A stretch of DNA of 64,000 nt from Deinococcus betulae (GCF_020166395.1 NZ_JAIQXU010000005.1:62001-126000); one strand, 5' to 3'. Shown: positions 49,052 to 61,326, counted from the stretch's first letter. A program made the numbers and translations. Notes: generated from the letters alone by a model not told the origin.

Positions 49052-51187
49052 ATGTCTGCCGCCCCCCCCACCGAGGCTTTCCGCGTGTCTGGCGGCGTCA
49101 ATAAGGTGCGCTTTCGCGCCGAATCCGGCTTCACGGTCATGTCGGCGCGCATCCGCAACACCGAGGGCGAGGACCCCGACGCCACCGTCATCGGCGTGAT
49201 GCCTCCACTGGAAGCCGGGGATACCTTCAGCGCCGATGTGCTAATGGAAGAACACCGCGAGTACGGTTATCAGTACCGCGTCGTGAACATGGTGCTGGAG
49301 GCCCAGCCGGCTGACCTGACGGAGGCCGGGGTGGCGGCCTATCTGGAAGCTCGCGTGGGTGGCGTGGGCAAGGTGCTCGCCGGGCGCATTGCCAAGACCT
49401 TTGGGCCAGGCACCTTCGACATTCTGGAGTCCGACCCACAGCGCCTCTTGCAGGTGCCGGGGGTGACGCAAAGCACCCTGCACAAGATGGTGCAGAGCTG
49501 GTCGCAGCAGGGTCTGGAGCGGCGCCTGCTGGCGGGGTTGCAGGGGCTGGGCCTCAGCATCTCGCAGGCGCAGCGGGCGGTGAAACATTTCGGGGAAGCG
49601 GCTCTGGAACGTCTGGAGGCCGACCTCTTTGCCCTCACCGAGGTCGAAGGCATCGGCTTTGTAACGGCCGACAAGCTGTGGCAGGCGGCGGGCGGCACGG
49701 GCGACGACCCCCGGCGCCTGACCGCCGCCGCCGTGTACGCGCTCCAGCAGGCCGCGCAGCAGGGGGGCCACAGTTATCTGCCGCGTGGCCGGGCCGAGAA
49801 GGGGGTGGCGCATTACACCCGTGTGACCCCCGCTCAGGCCCGTCTGGCCGTGGACACCGCCGTGGAACTGGGCCGCCTGTCCGACGACACCCCGCCCCTG
49901 CTGGCCACCGAGGACGCGCTGCACGATCCCAGCCGTATCTACCTGCCGCCGGTGCTGCGCGCCGAGAAGAAGCTGGCCGGTCTGATCCGCACCTTGCTGG
50001 CGACCCCGCCCGCCGGCACCGACTGGACGGTGCCCAAGGGGGCAGCCAAGGGGCTCTCGGCCGAACAGGCCAGCGTGCTCGACCTCCTCGAAGACAACCG
50101 CCTGGTTGTGCTGACGGGCGGTCCCGGCACTGGCAAAAGCACGACCACCCGCGCGGTGGCGGACCTGGCAGAGAAACTGGGCCTGGAGGTCGGTTTGTGC
50201 GCTCCCACCGGCAAAGCCGCCCGCCGCTTGGGCGAAGTGACGGGACGCACCGCCAGCACCATTCACCGTCTCCTGGGCTACGGCCCGGCGGGCTTCCGGC
50301 ACAATCACCTGGAACCGGCGCCCTATGACCTGCTGATCGTGGACGAGGTCAGCATGTGCGGCGACGGCCTGATGCTCTCACTGCTCTCGGCGGTGCCGCC
50401 AGGTGCGCGGGTTCTGCTGGTGGGCGACACCGACCAATTGCCCCCGGTGGACGCGGGGCTGCCCCTGCACGCCCTGACGCAAGTGGCCCCCACTGTGCGC
50501 CTGACGCAGGTGTACCGTCAGGCGGCGCAGAATCCGATTATCCGCGCGGCCCACGAACTGCTGCACGGGCAGGCGCCCGCGTGGGGTGACCCCCGCCTAA
50601 ACCTGACCGAGACCGAGCCGGATGTGGGCGCCCGCCGCGTGGCGCTGCTGGTGCGCGACCTGGGCGGCCCGGCGCAGGTGCAGGTGCTGACCCCCATGCG
50701 CAAGGGGCCGCTGGGCGTCGAGATGCTCAACCAACACCTGCAAAGCCTCTTTAACCCCGGCGAGGGCGGCGTGCGGATTGCCGACGGTCAGGCCCGCCCT
50801 GGCGACGTGGTGGTGCAGACCAAGAACGACTACACCAACGAGGTGTTTAACGGCACGGTGGGCACGGTGCTCAAGGAAGGCAGTGGCCGCCTGACCGTGG
50901 ATTTTGACGGCAACGTGGTGGAACTGGCCGGCGCCGAACTGTTCAACCTGCAACTGGGCTACGCCCTGACCGTTCACCGCGCGCAGGGCAGCGAGTGGGG
51001 CACGGTGCTGGGCGTGCTGCACGAGGCCCATATGCCTATGCTGAGCCGCAATCTGGTCTATACCGCCCTGACCCGCGCCCGTGAGCGGTTTTTTGCAGTG
51101 GGATCAGGCAGCGCCTGGGCCAAAGCGGCAGGCCGCCAGCGTGAGGAAAGGCATACAGCCCTTCTGGAACGTATTCGCGGAAAATAA
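49052..51187 (+). CDS. recD2: ATP-dependent 5'-3' DNA helicase RecD2
   Basis: 711 aa, close to the length of D. radiodurans RecD2. N-terminal region (1-150) with OB-like start and HhH-type segment (VGGVGKVLAGRIAKTFG), then SF1B helicase domains: Q-motif/motif I LTGGPGTGKSTTTRAV near 353, motif Ia CAPTGKAARRL, motif II LLIVDEVSMCGD, motif III LVGDTDQLPPV, motif V LTVHRAQGSEW and motif VI VYTALTRARERF. Unwinds DNA 5'-3' without RecBC; linked to antioxidant and repair roles in D. radiodurans. ATG 49052 is supported by TATGCT. Confidence 0.95.
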   Translation: MSAAPPTEAFRVSGGVNKVRFRAESGFTVMSARIRNTEGEDPDATVIGVMPPLEAGDTFSADVLMEEHREYGYQYRVVNMVLEAQPADLTEAGVAAYLEARVGGVGKVLAGRIAKTFGPGTFDILESDPQRLLQVPGVTQSTLHKMVQSWSQQGLERRLLAGLQGLGLSISQAQRAVKHFGEAALERLEADLFALTEVEGIGFVTADKLWQAAGGTGDDPRRLTAAAVYALQQAAQQGGHSYLPRGRAEKGVAHYTRVTPAQARLAVDTAVELGRLSDDTPPLLATEDALHDPSRIYLPPVLRAEKKLAGLIRTLLATPPAGTDWTVPKGAAKGLSAEQASVLDLLEDNRLVVLTGGPGTGKSTTTRAVADLAEKLGLEVGLCAPTGKAARRLGEVTGRTASTIHRLLGYGPAGFRHNHLEPAPYDLLIVDEVSMCGDGLMLSLLSAVPPGARVLLVGDTDQLPPVDAGLPLHALTQVAPTVRLTQVYRQAAQNPIIRAAHELLHGQAPAWGDPRLNLTETEPDVGARRVALLVRDLGGPAQVQVLTPMRKGPLGVEMLNQHLQSLFNPGEGGVRIADGQARPGDVVVQTKNDYTNEVFNGTVGTVLKEGSGRLTVDFDGNVVELAGAELFNLQLGYALTVHRAQGSEWGTVLGVLHEAHMPMLSRNLVYTALTRARERFFAVGSGSAWAKAAGRQREERHTALLERIRGK

Positions 51188-51339
51188 CCAGGACCGGTAT
51201 CGAAGCTGTCAGCGGCTTTCTACAGCTGGGCCGAATTCGTGGAGACAAGAGAAGCGTGTAAACTCGCTTGCTCCGCTGTCTCGCAGACTCGCCCGCAGAG
51301 GTAGGCATTGAGCTTTGGGCGTCAGATACTCATCGCTAG

Positions 51340-51389
51340 CCTCTGCCGCTTAGCGGCGAGATTGGCTGCTCTATGACAGAAATCTGTCG
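51340..51389. promoter_or_regulatory. Two short palindromes upstream of the pilin operon
   Basis: GCCGCTTAGCGGC (about 51345-51357) and GACAGAAATCTGTC (about 51376-51389) in the 284-bp gap between recD2 and the pilin operon. The second is a 6-bp dyad suited to a regulator dimer. No further feature seen in the gap. Confidence 0.35.
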
Positions 51390-51471
51390 GTTTGCCAAGC
51401 GGATATGAGGAAATTCACACTCCCCAACCAGGGGGGTGAGATTTTTCGCATTCTTTGCTCATACTGGCTTT

Positions 51472-53463
51472 ATGCCGCCGAACGACCGCACCCAGGGTGC
51501 CACTCTCATCGTGTCCCTGCTGCTGGTGATGTTGATGCTGGCCGTCATCATGAGCGTGACGGCTCAGGTCACGCTGTCCACGCGGCGATCTAGCGCTGAC
51601 CAAGACGCGATCCTGCGCGCGCAATATGCCGCCGAATCTGGCGCGGCGCGGGTGCAGGCGCGATTGCGGGCGGCCAGTGACCTCTTGGCCCAGGCCAAAT
51701 TTGCCCAGGGCACGACGATTCCCGAGGTTGAGGCCCAGGTGGCGGCCCTTTGCGGCCTGACCAGCTTGCCCTCACCGCTGGCCCTGGGCGCCACGATCTG
51801 CGATCTGTCCGCTCGTCCGCAAGGCCTCAAGGAGTCCGGTGCCACGAACGCGCGGGTCAGCGTGCTCCTCAGCACCGTCAGCGCCGCCGCTTTCGCCACT
51901 GTGGGTCTGCTCGGCGCCACCGACGCCGACCGCACCCGGTTCTGGTCCGACCTGTTTTCGGGTGTAGAAGGTGTGGACCTTGGTGGAAGCCAGGACGGCG
52001 CGACCTTCAGCGCGCGTTACGGCCTGAAGCCGGTTGCAGTCGTCAAATCCAGTGTCAATGGCTACCGCCTCATCTTTCAGGTTCCAGACGTGACTGTCAC
52101 TGGGCAGGCTGGCGGCGCTACCCGACAGGTTAAGGTGCGTGCGTCGCAAGAGGGGCTGAGTCTGCTTATTGAGCGGCCTTCGTTGGCGCCCAACGCCCTC
52201 TTTACCAACCACCACTACCTCAGCGGCGCGTCGGAAGGCAAAGGCGAAGGCATCTATTTCACGAGCCGCACGCTCTTTAGCGGTCCGGTGCACACCAACC
52301 AGCACCTGAATATCGTCGGCAAACCCTGGTTCGGAGGCGCCGTCAGTAGCGCTGGCTGCCCAGCGGGGCAAATTACCATGGGCCCCAACGGGCCGCAGTG
52401 CGCTGTGGCGGGCGTTCCCGGCGCTGTTCTTAATGGGACATTCGTGGCGGCTAGTGCGATGCCCGATCCGCAGGCTCCGTCGGTGTGCGAGAGCGGCAAT
52501 ACCAATTGCGCGGCGCCTACTTTTAATCAAGGTGTCAATTGGTCGGCCTCTTACCTGCAACTACCGGAAAACGGCAACGATCAGCAGGCGGCGGCGCAGG
52601 TGGGCGGCGTGGCCATCCCCGGCGACGTCAGCGAATTGCAGCTGTATCAGGCCCCTCTGACCCCAGGTGGGCAGAACGTGCAGCGCCTGACCTACACCGT
52701 GCCGGGGGCCACTGGCCCTGTCACCGTGCAACTGGCCATAGATAGCAACAAAAACATGTTGATGTGGGACGGCACGGCCTGGGTAGGCGCGGCCCGGCAG
52801 GCGGACGGCAGCTTTACGCCGGGTGTGTCCTCTGCTTTTAACGGCGTGCTGTACGTGGGGGGCAAGGTGGCCAATCTGAACGCTGGCCCCAACAGCAGCA
52901 ATGGTGGCGCCGCTGTGGCGTCGTTCAGTGGCCTGACGCTGGCCGCTGCAGGCGACATTAACATCACCAGCAGCCTGCGCTACGCCGACCCGCCCTGTGC
53001 AGGGCAGCATGTGCGCAACGGCGACGGCAGCGTGACGCCCGCCGCCTGCACAAACCTGAACACCCGCAACATCCTGGGGATCTACTCGGCCCAGGGCAAC
53101 GTGAACCTGATGAAAGACCAACTAGGGAACGACCCTGCCATTCACGCCGTCCTGATGGCGGGTACAGGTGCCGTGCAGGTGGATAAATATAACCAAGGGA
53201 CCTCTCAGGGCACCGTGAACCTGATCGGCGGCATTATCGAAAACTATTACGGCGCCTTCGGCACTTTCGATGGCGACACAGCGAAAACGGGCTACGGCCG
53301 GAACTTCGTCTTCGATCCGCGCACCCTGCAGGGCTACGAGCCGCCCTTCTTTCCCACCGCCCGCACCTGGAAACTTACCCTGACCGAGGAGGCTGGGACT
53401 CAACCGCTGACGGCATCTTTGCGCCTGCGCGGCGATACGGTGAATGCTGGAGAAGGACAGTGA
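51472..53463 (+). CDS. PilX/DUF4900-type large pilus assembly protein (ComZ-like position)
   Basis: 663 aa. A short basic start (MPPNDRTQGA) and one hydrophobic helix (about 10-35, TLIVSLLLVMLMLAVIMSVTAQVTLS) resemble PilX-type N-termini without the Glu5 processing signature. A large extracellular region follows, rich in Gly/Asn/Thr beta structure, with segments on released cargo-like sheets (LLIERPSLAPNALFTNHHYLSG, TSRTLFSGPVHTNQHLNI). It heads a four-gene operon with three prepilins, like the pilA1-3/comZ cluster of Thermus. Upstream box CATACT lies 6 nt before the ATG. Confidence 0.8.
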   Translation: MPPNDRTQGATLIVSLLLVMLMLAVIMSVTAQVTLSTRRSSADQDAILRAQYAAESGAARVQARLRAASDLLAQAKFAQGTTIPEVEAQVAALCGLTSLPSPLALGATICDLSARPQGLKESGATNARVSVLLSTVSAAAFATVGLLGATDADRTRFWSDLFSGVEGVDLGGSQDGATFSARYGLKPVAVVKSSVNGYRLIFQVPDVTVTGQAGGATRQVKVRASQEGLSLLIERPSLAPNALFTNHHYLSGASEGKGEGIYFTSRTLFSGPVHTNQHLNIVGKPWFGGAVSSAGCPAGQITMGPNGPQCAVAGVPGAVLNGTFVAASAMPDPQAPSVCESGNTNCAAPTFNQGVNWSASYLQLPENGNDQQAAAQVGGVAIPGDVSELQLYQAPLTPGGQNVQRLTYTVPGATGPVTVQLAIDSNKNMLMWDGTAWVGAARQADGSFTPGVSSAFNGVLYVGGKVANLNAGPNSSNGGAAVASFSGLTLAAAGDINITSSLRYADPPCAGQHVRNGDGSVTPAACTNLNTRNILGIYSAQGNVNLMKDQLGNDPAIHAVLMAGTGAVQVDKYNQGTSQGTVNLIGGIIENYYGAFGTFDGDTAKTGYGRNFVFDPRTLQGYEPPFFPTARTWKLTLTEEAGTQPLTASLRLRGDTVNAGEGQ

Positions 53464-53915
53464 GCGCCCAGACCCAGGGCTTTACTCTGCTAGAACTGCT
53501 GGTCGTCATGGCCATTCTGGGCATTCTGGCGGGCGTGTTGGGCCTGAATCTCCTGAGCAGCTACCGCGGCGCTCAACTGCGCGAAGCGGCTTCGCAGATG
53601 AGCGGCGACCTGCGCCAAGCCCGCAGCGACACGCTGAAAACGGGCCAAAGCGTAGGCATCAACGTCACTCTGAACAGCACGGCCTATACCGTGACACGCG
53701 GGGCGGGCACGGCTACTCAGTCCCAGACTCGAACCTTGCCCAGCGGCGTGGTGGTGGCAGAGGAAGTCGGTGAGACCGAAGTCACTTATCAGGCGCCCAC
53801 AGGGACCATTGGTGGGAATGGCGTGGTCTGGACGCTACGTCACCCCGGCGGCCGTCAAATCAAAGTCAAGGTGGTTGGCATCACCGGAAAGGTCATGATC
53901 GATGCGACAAATTAA
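53460..53915 (+). CDS. Prepilin-like protein (GspH/FimT type)
   Basis: 151 aa. Type IV prepilin signature QG|FTLLELLVVMAILGILAGVLG with Glu5 after the cleavage site, then a GspH/FimT-like domain (ASQMSGDLRQARSDTLKTGQSVGI). Cleaved and methylated by PilD. GTG start overlapping the previous stop (GTGA). Confidence 0.88.
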   Translation: MSAQTQGFTLLELLVVMAILGILAGVLGLNLLSSYRGAQLREAASQMSGDLRQARSDTLKTGQSVGINVTLNSTAYTVTRGAGTATQSQTRTLPSGVVVAEEVGETEVTYQAPTGTIGGNGVVWTLRHPGGRQIKVKVVGITGKVMIDATN

Positions 53916-54327
53916 CCCCCGTATCCAGGGCATTACCATCGTGGAAGTGCTCGTCGGTGTACTGCTGGTCAGCGTTATTGTGATGGTTGTGCTGACTCCG
54001 CTGACGGGCTTCTTCGGTCTGACTCGGCGCAGCACCCAGCAGGTAGGCGCCACCCAGGCGGCCCAGCAGATTCTGGAGACTGTCCGGGGTGATTGGCTTT
54101 CACCGGCCGTATACGCCCAGCGCTGCACGACCGCAGACTTGAGTGGCGGCAACCTCACCCTCACCGTGACTAACTTAGACCTGGACGGCAATACGGCAGG
54201 CGAAGCACCCATGCACCCAAGCTGCAACGGCAACTCGCCGGACCTGGCCCCAGCGCGGCGTGTCAGTGTGACGGTGCGGGACGGCGCGGCGCAGTCCACC
54301 CTGAGCGTGGACGTGGCCCGGCCATGA
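53902..54327 (+). CDS. Prepilin-like protein (PilV type)
   Basis: 141 aa. Processing site QG|ITIVEVLVGVLLVSVIVMVVL with Glu5. Two later cysteines (RCTTAD, HPSCNGN) could form a disulphide as in minor pilins. Overlaps its neighbours by 14 bp and 4 bp. Confidence 0.85.
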   Translation: MRQINPRIQGITIVEVLVGVLLVSVIVMVVLTPLTGFFGLTRRSTQQVGATQAAQQILETVRGDWLSPAVYAQRCTTADLSGGNLTLTVTNLDLDGNTAGEAPMHPSCNGNSPDLAPARRVSVTVRDGAAQSTLSVDVARP

Positions 54328-55133
54328 GCAGCCGCAACCATGGCTTTACGCTGATTGAACTGCTGGTGGCCGTCGCTCTGGCACTGATTGTGCTGTTTGC
54401 GGCTTCCAATCTGCTGATTTCCAGTTCCAGCAGTGCCACAAATCTGCAGGCCCGCAACGACATGGCGCAAGAAGGGCAAATTGCCCTGAACTACATCGCG
54501 GCCAATGTCAGGGAAGCGGCGTATGTGTATCCAAATGGGACCACGCTAAATCTGGGTGGGGGAGACACCACACGGCGACCTGGAGGCGGCAACTGGGTGG
54601 TGGGCAACAGCACAGCGCCCATCTTGGCATTCATTAAGGCTCCCCGTCTTCCTGTTGCGGGCTGTTGGAAGGTGACGGAAAACGAGCTAAATGACGATAA
54701 AGCCTGTTATAAGTTCGTAGCGTATTACCCTGTCCTGCGAAGCGCTTGGGTGGCGGCTAGTACCGGCCAGAATAACCCTGGCTCCGATCTTGCCAATGGT
54801 GAGCGCTGGCTTCTGGTCGAATACCGCAAGAATCTGCCTCTCAACTCTCCACCAACCTTAACCAACCTCGCCGGCCTCAATGTGGCCAGCAGCAGTGGCC
54901 GTCTCCTGCTTGATTACGTGCAGCCGGCTGTGCCTAATCTGCGTCCCCTCTTCAGCGTTCAAGCGGACAGCCCACAAACACCTGGCAATGTGCGCGTCAC
55001 CCTGAACCTGAGCCTAAGCCGCCTGGTTGAGCGCCGCGAGATTAATATCCCGGCGCGCCCCTCGCCCGACCCGGCCACCTGGACACAGACCCTCAGCGCC
55101 GCGCCGCGCAACATCGGCACCCTGGCCCCCTAG
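54324..55133 (+). CDS. Prepilin-like protein (PilW type)
   Basis: 269 aa. Processing site HG|FTLIELLVAVALALIVLFAASNLL with Glu5, helix NDMAQEGQIALNYIAANVREAAY typical of PilW/GspJ. Two cysteines (AGCWKV, DKACYKF). Last gene of the pilin operon; probably a minor pilin at the pilus tip needed for fibre assembly or DNA uptake. Confidence 0.86.
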   Translation: MSSRNHGFTLIELLVAVALALIVLFAASNLLISSSSSATNLQARNDMAQEGQIALNYIAANVREAAYVYPNGTTLNLGGGDTTRRPGGGNWVVGNSTAPILAFIKAPRLPVAGCWKVTENELNDDKACYKFVAYYPVLRSAWVAASTGQNNPGSDLANGERWLLVEYRKNLPLNSPPTLTNLAGLNVASSSGRLLLDYVQPAVPNLRPLFSVQADSPQTPGNVRVTLNLSLSRLVERREINIPARPSPDPATWTQTLSAAPRNIGTLAP

Positions 55134-55144
55134 CCCTGGCGCGT

Positions 55145-55150
55145 GCTAGC
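55145..55150 (+). promoter_or_regulatory. -10 box TAGCAT upstream of pyrG
   Basis: TAGCAT lies 75 nt before the pyrG ATG and would give a leader of about 70 nt containing CGGAGG and a pyrimidine-rich stretch GGTTTTTCTTTTTGG. No good -35. Confidence 0.4.
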
Positions 55151-55154
55151 ATGA

Positions 55155-55193
<39 letters not shown>

Positions 55194-55225
55194 CCCAGGG
55201 CGGGGTCAGGCGCTCGCGGCTAGAG

Positions 55226-56887
<1,662 letters not shown>

Positions 56888-56997
56888 CAGCGGTCTTTGG
56901 TGCAGTTGAGGCGTTCTCTCAGCTGCCCTAACTGACACCGAGGGGTGCACTGTCAGTCCAGTGTGAAGCGGAACCAAAAGCCAGCACTTACGAGTAC

Positions 56998-57032
56998 AGG
57001 AAGGGACGCTGCTTAAATGGCGTCCCTTCCTG
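56998..57032. terminator. Hairpin between convergent pyrG and coaE
   Basis: AGGAAGGGACGC and GCGTCCCTTCCT form a 12-bp perfect stem with an 11-nt loop that contains the coaE stop codon. No clear T-run; likely a bidirectional terminator or mRNA 3' stabiliser. Confidence 0.6.
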
Positions 57033-57648
57033 CTGCGCCTCTGGTCCACTCCGGGCTTATCAGTATTCTTTCCACCTGCGCTTCCAGCCCTGCCATATCG
57101 CTGCTGTTCTCAATGACCCAGGTGGCGCGGCGGCGTTTCTCATCTGCGGGCAGCTGGCGGGCGTCACGGGCTAGGATGTCGTCCTGGGTCAGGCCGCCTC
57201 GGGCCAGGGCGCGCCTCAGCCGCACGTCCAGCGGCGCGTCCACGACCAGCACGGCGTCCATCTGGGCGTCCAGACCACTTTCAAACAGAAGTGGGACGTC
57301 CTGCACCACCCAGACCTCGCCGCGAGCAGCCGCCTGCGCTTCAAGGCCGCTCATCCGCGCCCGCACGCGCGGATGAACGATGGCGTTCAGGTCAGCCACC
57401 GCCGCCGGGTCGGGAAAGACGCGGGCGGCCAGGCCCGCACGGTCCAGCACACCTGCTGTCACGGTGCCGGGAAACCGCGCCTCTATCTGGGTCAGCACCT
57501 CCGGTTCCTGGGTGACCAGGCGCGCCTGCTCGTCGGCGTCCAGCACGGTCAGGCCGCGTGCGCGCAGTAGGCCAGCCACTGTACTTTTGCCCGCGCCGAT
57601 GCTGCCAGTCAGGCCCAAGCGGCGGGGTGGGAGAGGGTCGGCAGTCAC
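57013..57648 (-). CDS. coaE: Dephospho-CoA kinase
   Basis: 211 aa, last step of CoA synthesis. P-loop [19 protein letters not shown] near 9-27, [15 protein letters not shown], and [26 protein letters not shown] with the LIEsG-like lid motif. TACAGT lies 6 nt before GTG 57648, which fits the family start, so it is preferred to the longer in-frame ATG (57699). Confidence 0.93.
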   Translation of the reverse strand: MTADPLPPRRLGLTGSIGAGKSTVAGLLRARGLTVLDADEQARLVTQEPEVLTQIEARFPGTVTAGVLDRAGLAARVFPDPAAVADLNAIVHPRVRARMSGLEAQAAARGEVWVVQDVPLLFESGLDAQMDAVLVVDAPLDVRLRRALARGGLTQDDILARDARQLPADEKRRRATWVIENSSDMAGLEAQVERILISPEWTRGAAGRDAI

Positions 57649-57654
57649 GCCCCG

Positions 57655-57660
57655 ACTGTA
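57655..57660 (-). promoter_or_regulatory. -10 box TACAGT of coaE
   Basis: TACAGT, 6 nt (CGGGGC), GTG 57648. Decides the GTG start. Confidence 0.6.
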
Positions 57661-57814
57661 CCGCCCTCTAGTCTCACCCGGTTCTGTGACGGGCTTCATC
57701 AGACCGGCGTCACCGGGGCGCAGAACACTGCGGCCTATGTTCAGCTTCTGCGGCTCCTGGCCCTCTCACGGCCACTTCACCCGGTTTGTCGGCGTTCTCA
57801 CGTATCATGGCGTT

Positions 57815-57879
57815 ATGCCTGTTTCTGGCAGGGTGAGGCCGGCGCTGCACAAGGCGCCGGGCCGCACGGAGGTTTCCGA

Positions 57880-57883
<4 letters not shown>
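57815..57883 (+). CDS. Putative leaderless leader peptide coupled to the TPR gene
   Basis: 22 codons starting [12 protein letters not shown] and ending RTEVSE; its TGA overlaps the GTG of the TPR gene (GTGA). TATCAT lies 6 nt before the ATG. Unlike rbfA, the TPR start also has its own GGAGG, so coupling would be additive. May be just the 5' leader of the TPR mRNA. Confidence 0.35.
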
Positions 57884-59043
<1,160 letters not shown>

Positions 59044-59343
59044 GGCCTGGCGCGGCGCTGAGCCTTGTCACAGAACTCTGACAGCGCCCCGCCTTCAAAA
59101 CCCTGCCCTTCTAGACCCCCTGGCGTGCCCCCGCCGGGGGGGCTGTCTTTGTAAGTGCATGGTGCCAGCAGGGAAAAGCTGCTTGAGGACACTCTTTCTT
59201 GCCCTGGTCAGAGCAGAGCAGAGGCTTGGTAGCAGGATAAAGACGTTCATGTTGCCAGGAGTGAGCGGCATGAAAGGAGCAGATTTGTACCGTGAGGGCA
59301 CTTCAACCGCTTCAGGTCACTGACAGCGAAAAAGGACCCTCAC
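59044..59343. other. Intergenic region before the CAP lipoprotein
   Basis: 300 bp. A G/C hairpin GCCCCC-GCC-GGGGGGC with TGTCTTT at about 59127-59150 is the likely terminator of the TPR gene. TACCGT (59288-59293) could be the -10 of the lipoprotein gene. Nothing else recognised. Confidence 0.45.
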
Positions 59344-59931
59344 ATGACCAAGACTGCCCTGACCATCCTGATTCCCTTTAGCCTGCTGCTGGCCTCCTGC
59401 GGCGGCGCACCCAGTACCCCCAGCGCCAGCGCGGCCCCCGCACCAGCCGTGGGCAGCAGCGGCTCGACGGGCGGTCAGGGGGGCAGTGTGCCCAGCGCAG
59501 GCGACCAGACCATGAGCGCCCAGGAAGCCCAGGTGCTGAAGGAAGTCAACGAGGCCCGCGCCCAGGCCCGGTCCTGCGGTGGTCAGGCGTTTGCCGCCGC
59601 CCCCGCTGTGACCTGGAATGGTTACCTGGCGGCTTCGGCCCGTGGCCACGCGACCGACATGGCGGCCCGCGCCTACTTTGACCACAACACCCCCGAAGGC
59701 CGCACCCCCGCGCAGCGCATGGAAGCGGCCGGCTACAGCAGCTGGCGCCAGGTGGGCGAGAACATCGCCGCTGGCTACACGGTGCAGAACGTGGTGCAGG
59801 GCTGGATTGACAGCCCCAGCCACTGCAAGACCCTGATGGACCCCGGCCTGAAGGAACTGGGCGTGGGCTACACCTACCGCCAGGGCAGCCCCTACGGCAC
59901 CTACTGGGTCCAGAACTTCGGCACGCGCTAA
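59344..59931 (+). CDS. CAP/SCP-domain lipoprotein
   Basis: 195 aa. Lipoprotein signal with lipobox LLASC (Cys near 19), Ser/Gly/Pro linker, then a CAP domain (about 60-195): VLKEVNEARAQARSCGG, AASARGHATDMAARAYFDHNTPEG, GENIAAGY, WIDSPSHCKTLMDPGLKELGVGY and YWVQNFGTR. The CAP cavity His and Glu residues (H of RGHATDM, E of GENIA, H of SPSHC) are present. CAP proteins bind sterols/lipids or peptides; enzymatic role unclear. AAAGGA lies 8 nt before the ATG. Confidence 0.92.
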   Translation: MTKTALTILIPFSLLLASCGGAPSTPSASAAPAPAVGSSGSTGGQGGSVPSAGDQTMSAQEAQVLKEVNEARAQARSCGGQAFAAAPAVTWNGYLAASARGHATDMAARAYFDHNTPEGRTPAQRMEAAGYSSWRQVGENIAAGYTVQNVVQGWIDSPSHCKTLMDPGLKELGVGYTYRQGSPYGTYWVQNFGTR

Positions 59932-60617
59932 GGGCGCTGTGCCTGCGCACCGGGGTTGAAGCCGGGCGCACGCGATAACTCTAGGGCGGGACGGTTCTGT
60001 GAGGGGAACCGTTCCGCCCACTTTTGTCGTGTCGGGAGGGTGAAAGCAGGGGAGCAGACGTTGACATTAGGCACGAGTTGCTTCTGACGTTGGCTCTGCT
60101 GAAAGGGCGTGCGCGGGGCCTGAAGTTTGTCTTGCGTCGCTTGGAGCTCGGCTTTCAAAACGTGCCCCTGGGGCTTCTGGTCTTTCGTCAAGGTGGTTGG
60201 CCATCCGGCGCCATCCTGCCCCCTTTGTGGAGGGGCCTGCGCCCTCAAAAGCTTATAAGCCGACGTGGACGACGCAAGAAGACGAGGAGTCGCCACTGAA
60301 CGGGTGGAGCCACCGCCAATGGCCTCATCCAGACCTAAGTGGTGTGATGGCAGGGCCTCTTGGCGAGGTCTGTAGATTTGACTTTGAGGCAAAGATGCAG
60401 AAGCCAGCACACTTCAAGAGCCCTTGTGAGATAGAGGCCAGGAACTTTATGGCGCAGTGAACACCATGAGTTGACAGTTCTGCATCCATATGAGGTGCTG
60501 GGCCTCTAAACATGAAGCCCCCCCTCTGGCAGTCCGGGCTGCTGTGGGTTATGACTTGATTTGAAAAGCCAAGTGGGTTTTTCCTCGCCGCTTTCTCCTG
60601 CTCCCGGAGGCCCCACC
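59932..60617. other. Long intergenic region
   Basis: 686 bp. Starts with the CAP-gene terminator; the rest has short frames on both strands (60024-60299, 60197-60460 plus; 59928-60410 minus) without start signals, recognised family or coding character. TTGACA at 60069 and 60472 lack fitting -10 boxes. Confidence 0.45.
59984..60025 (+). terminator. Intrinsic terminator of the CAP lipoprotein gene
   Basis: GGGCGGGACGGTTC, loop, GAACCGTTCCGCCC (one mismatch) at 59984-60019 followed by ACTTTTG. Confidence 0.85.
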
Positions 60618-61196
60618 ATGAAAATCGCCGTGATTATTGGCAGCACCCGCGCCACCCGTTTTGCTGACAAGCCGGCCGCTTGGCTGCGCGGCATCGTGTC
60701 ACAGCGCACCGACGCTGAGTACGAGTTCGTGGACCTGCGCGACTATCCCATGCCCTTTTTCGACGAGGTGGCTTCCAACCTCTGGGCGCCGACCCAGAAC
60801 GAGGTCGCCCTGCGCTGGCAGCAAAAGATTGCAGAGTTTGACGGCTATATCTTCCTGACCGCCGAGTATAACCACGCCCCGACAGGGGTGCTGAAGAACG
60901 CGCTGGACTACGCTTATGTGGAGTGGAACAAGAAGCCCGCCGCATTTGTAGGGTACGGCTCGGTGGGCGCGGCGCGCGCCATTGAGCAGCTGCGTCAGAT
61001 TGCCGTGGAGCTTCAGATGGCGCCTATCCGCACGGGCGTACATATTCAGGGCGCCGACTTTTTCGGGGCCTGGCAGGCGGGGGCGGCGCTAGAAGACATG
61101 GCGCATCTGCAACCCGGCGTCCAGAGCATGCTGGATGAACTGCACTGGTGGGCCTCGGCCCTGAAAACGGCGCGGGAAGCGACTGCGGTGTCCTGA
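60618..61196 (+). CDS. NADPH-dependent FMN reductase (flavodoxin-like)
   Basis: 192 aa. Flavodoxin-like fold: KIAVIIGSTRATRFADKPAAWL (FMN phosphate loop), LRDYPMPFFDE, ADGYIFLTAEYNHAPTGVLKNALDY-type FMN site (here FDGYIFLTAEYNHAPTGVLK), KPAAFVGYGSVGAARAIEQLR. Reduces FMN or quinone/azo compounds with NAD(P)H. GGAGG 9 nt before the ATG. Confidence 0.92.
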   Translation: MKIAVIIGSTRATRFADKPAAWLRGIVSQRTDAEYEFVDLRDYPMPFFDEVASNLWAPTQNEVALRWQQKIAEFDGYIFLTAEYNHAPTGVLKNALDYAYVEWNKKPAAFVGYGSVGAARAIEQLRQIAVELQMAPIRTGVHIQGADFFGAWQAGAALEDMAHLQPGVQSMLDELHWWASALKTAREATAVS

Positions 61197-61326
61197 CAGC
61201 GGCTGACACTTCTGCCCCTAGGGCAAAGGACACCCCCTCAACTCCACTTCCGCCGCAGGCTCTTGCGGTCACGTACTTTGTTCGCCCCAGCGCGGCTCAG
61301 GGCCTCCTTCGTTCAACCGCTCTGGG
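61195..61326 (+). repeat. Diverged dispersed repeat R2, copy 2
   Basis: TGACAGCGGCTGACA then TTCTGCCC, TTCCGCC, TTGTTCGCC and CCGCTCTGG in the order seen after ruvA (29236-29367). It overlaps the FMN reductase stop codon. Confidence 0.4.

Noticed and set aside
59288..59343. GTGAGGG/CCCTCAC hairpin hiding the CAP-lipoprotein start
   Set aside because: The left arm overlaps the likely -10 box (TACCGT), so most of it would not be transcribed.
59928..60410. 160-codon minus-strand frame
   Set aside because: Overlaps the CAP-gene terminator, low-complexity Gln/Pro/Ser-rich sequence, no start signal.
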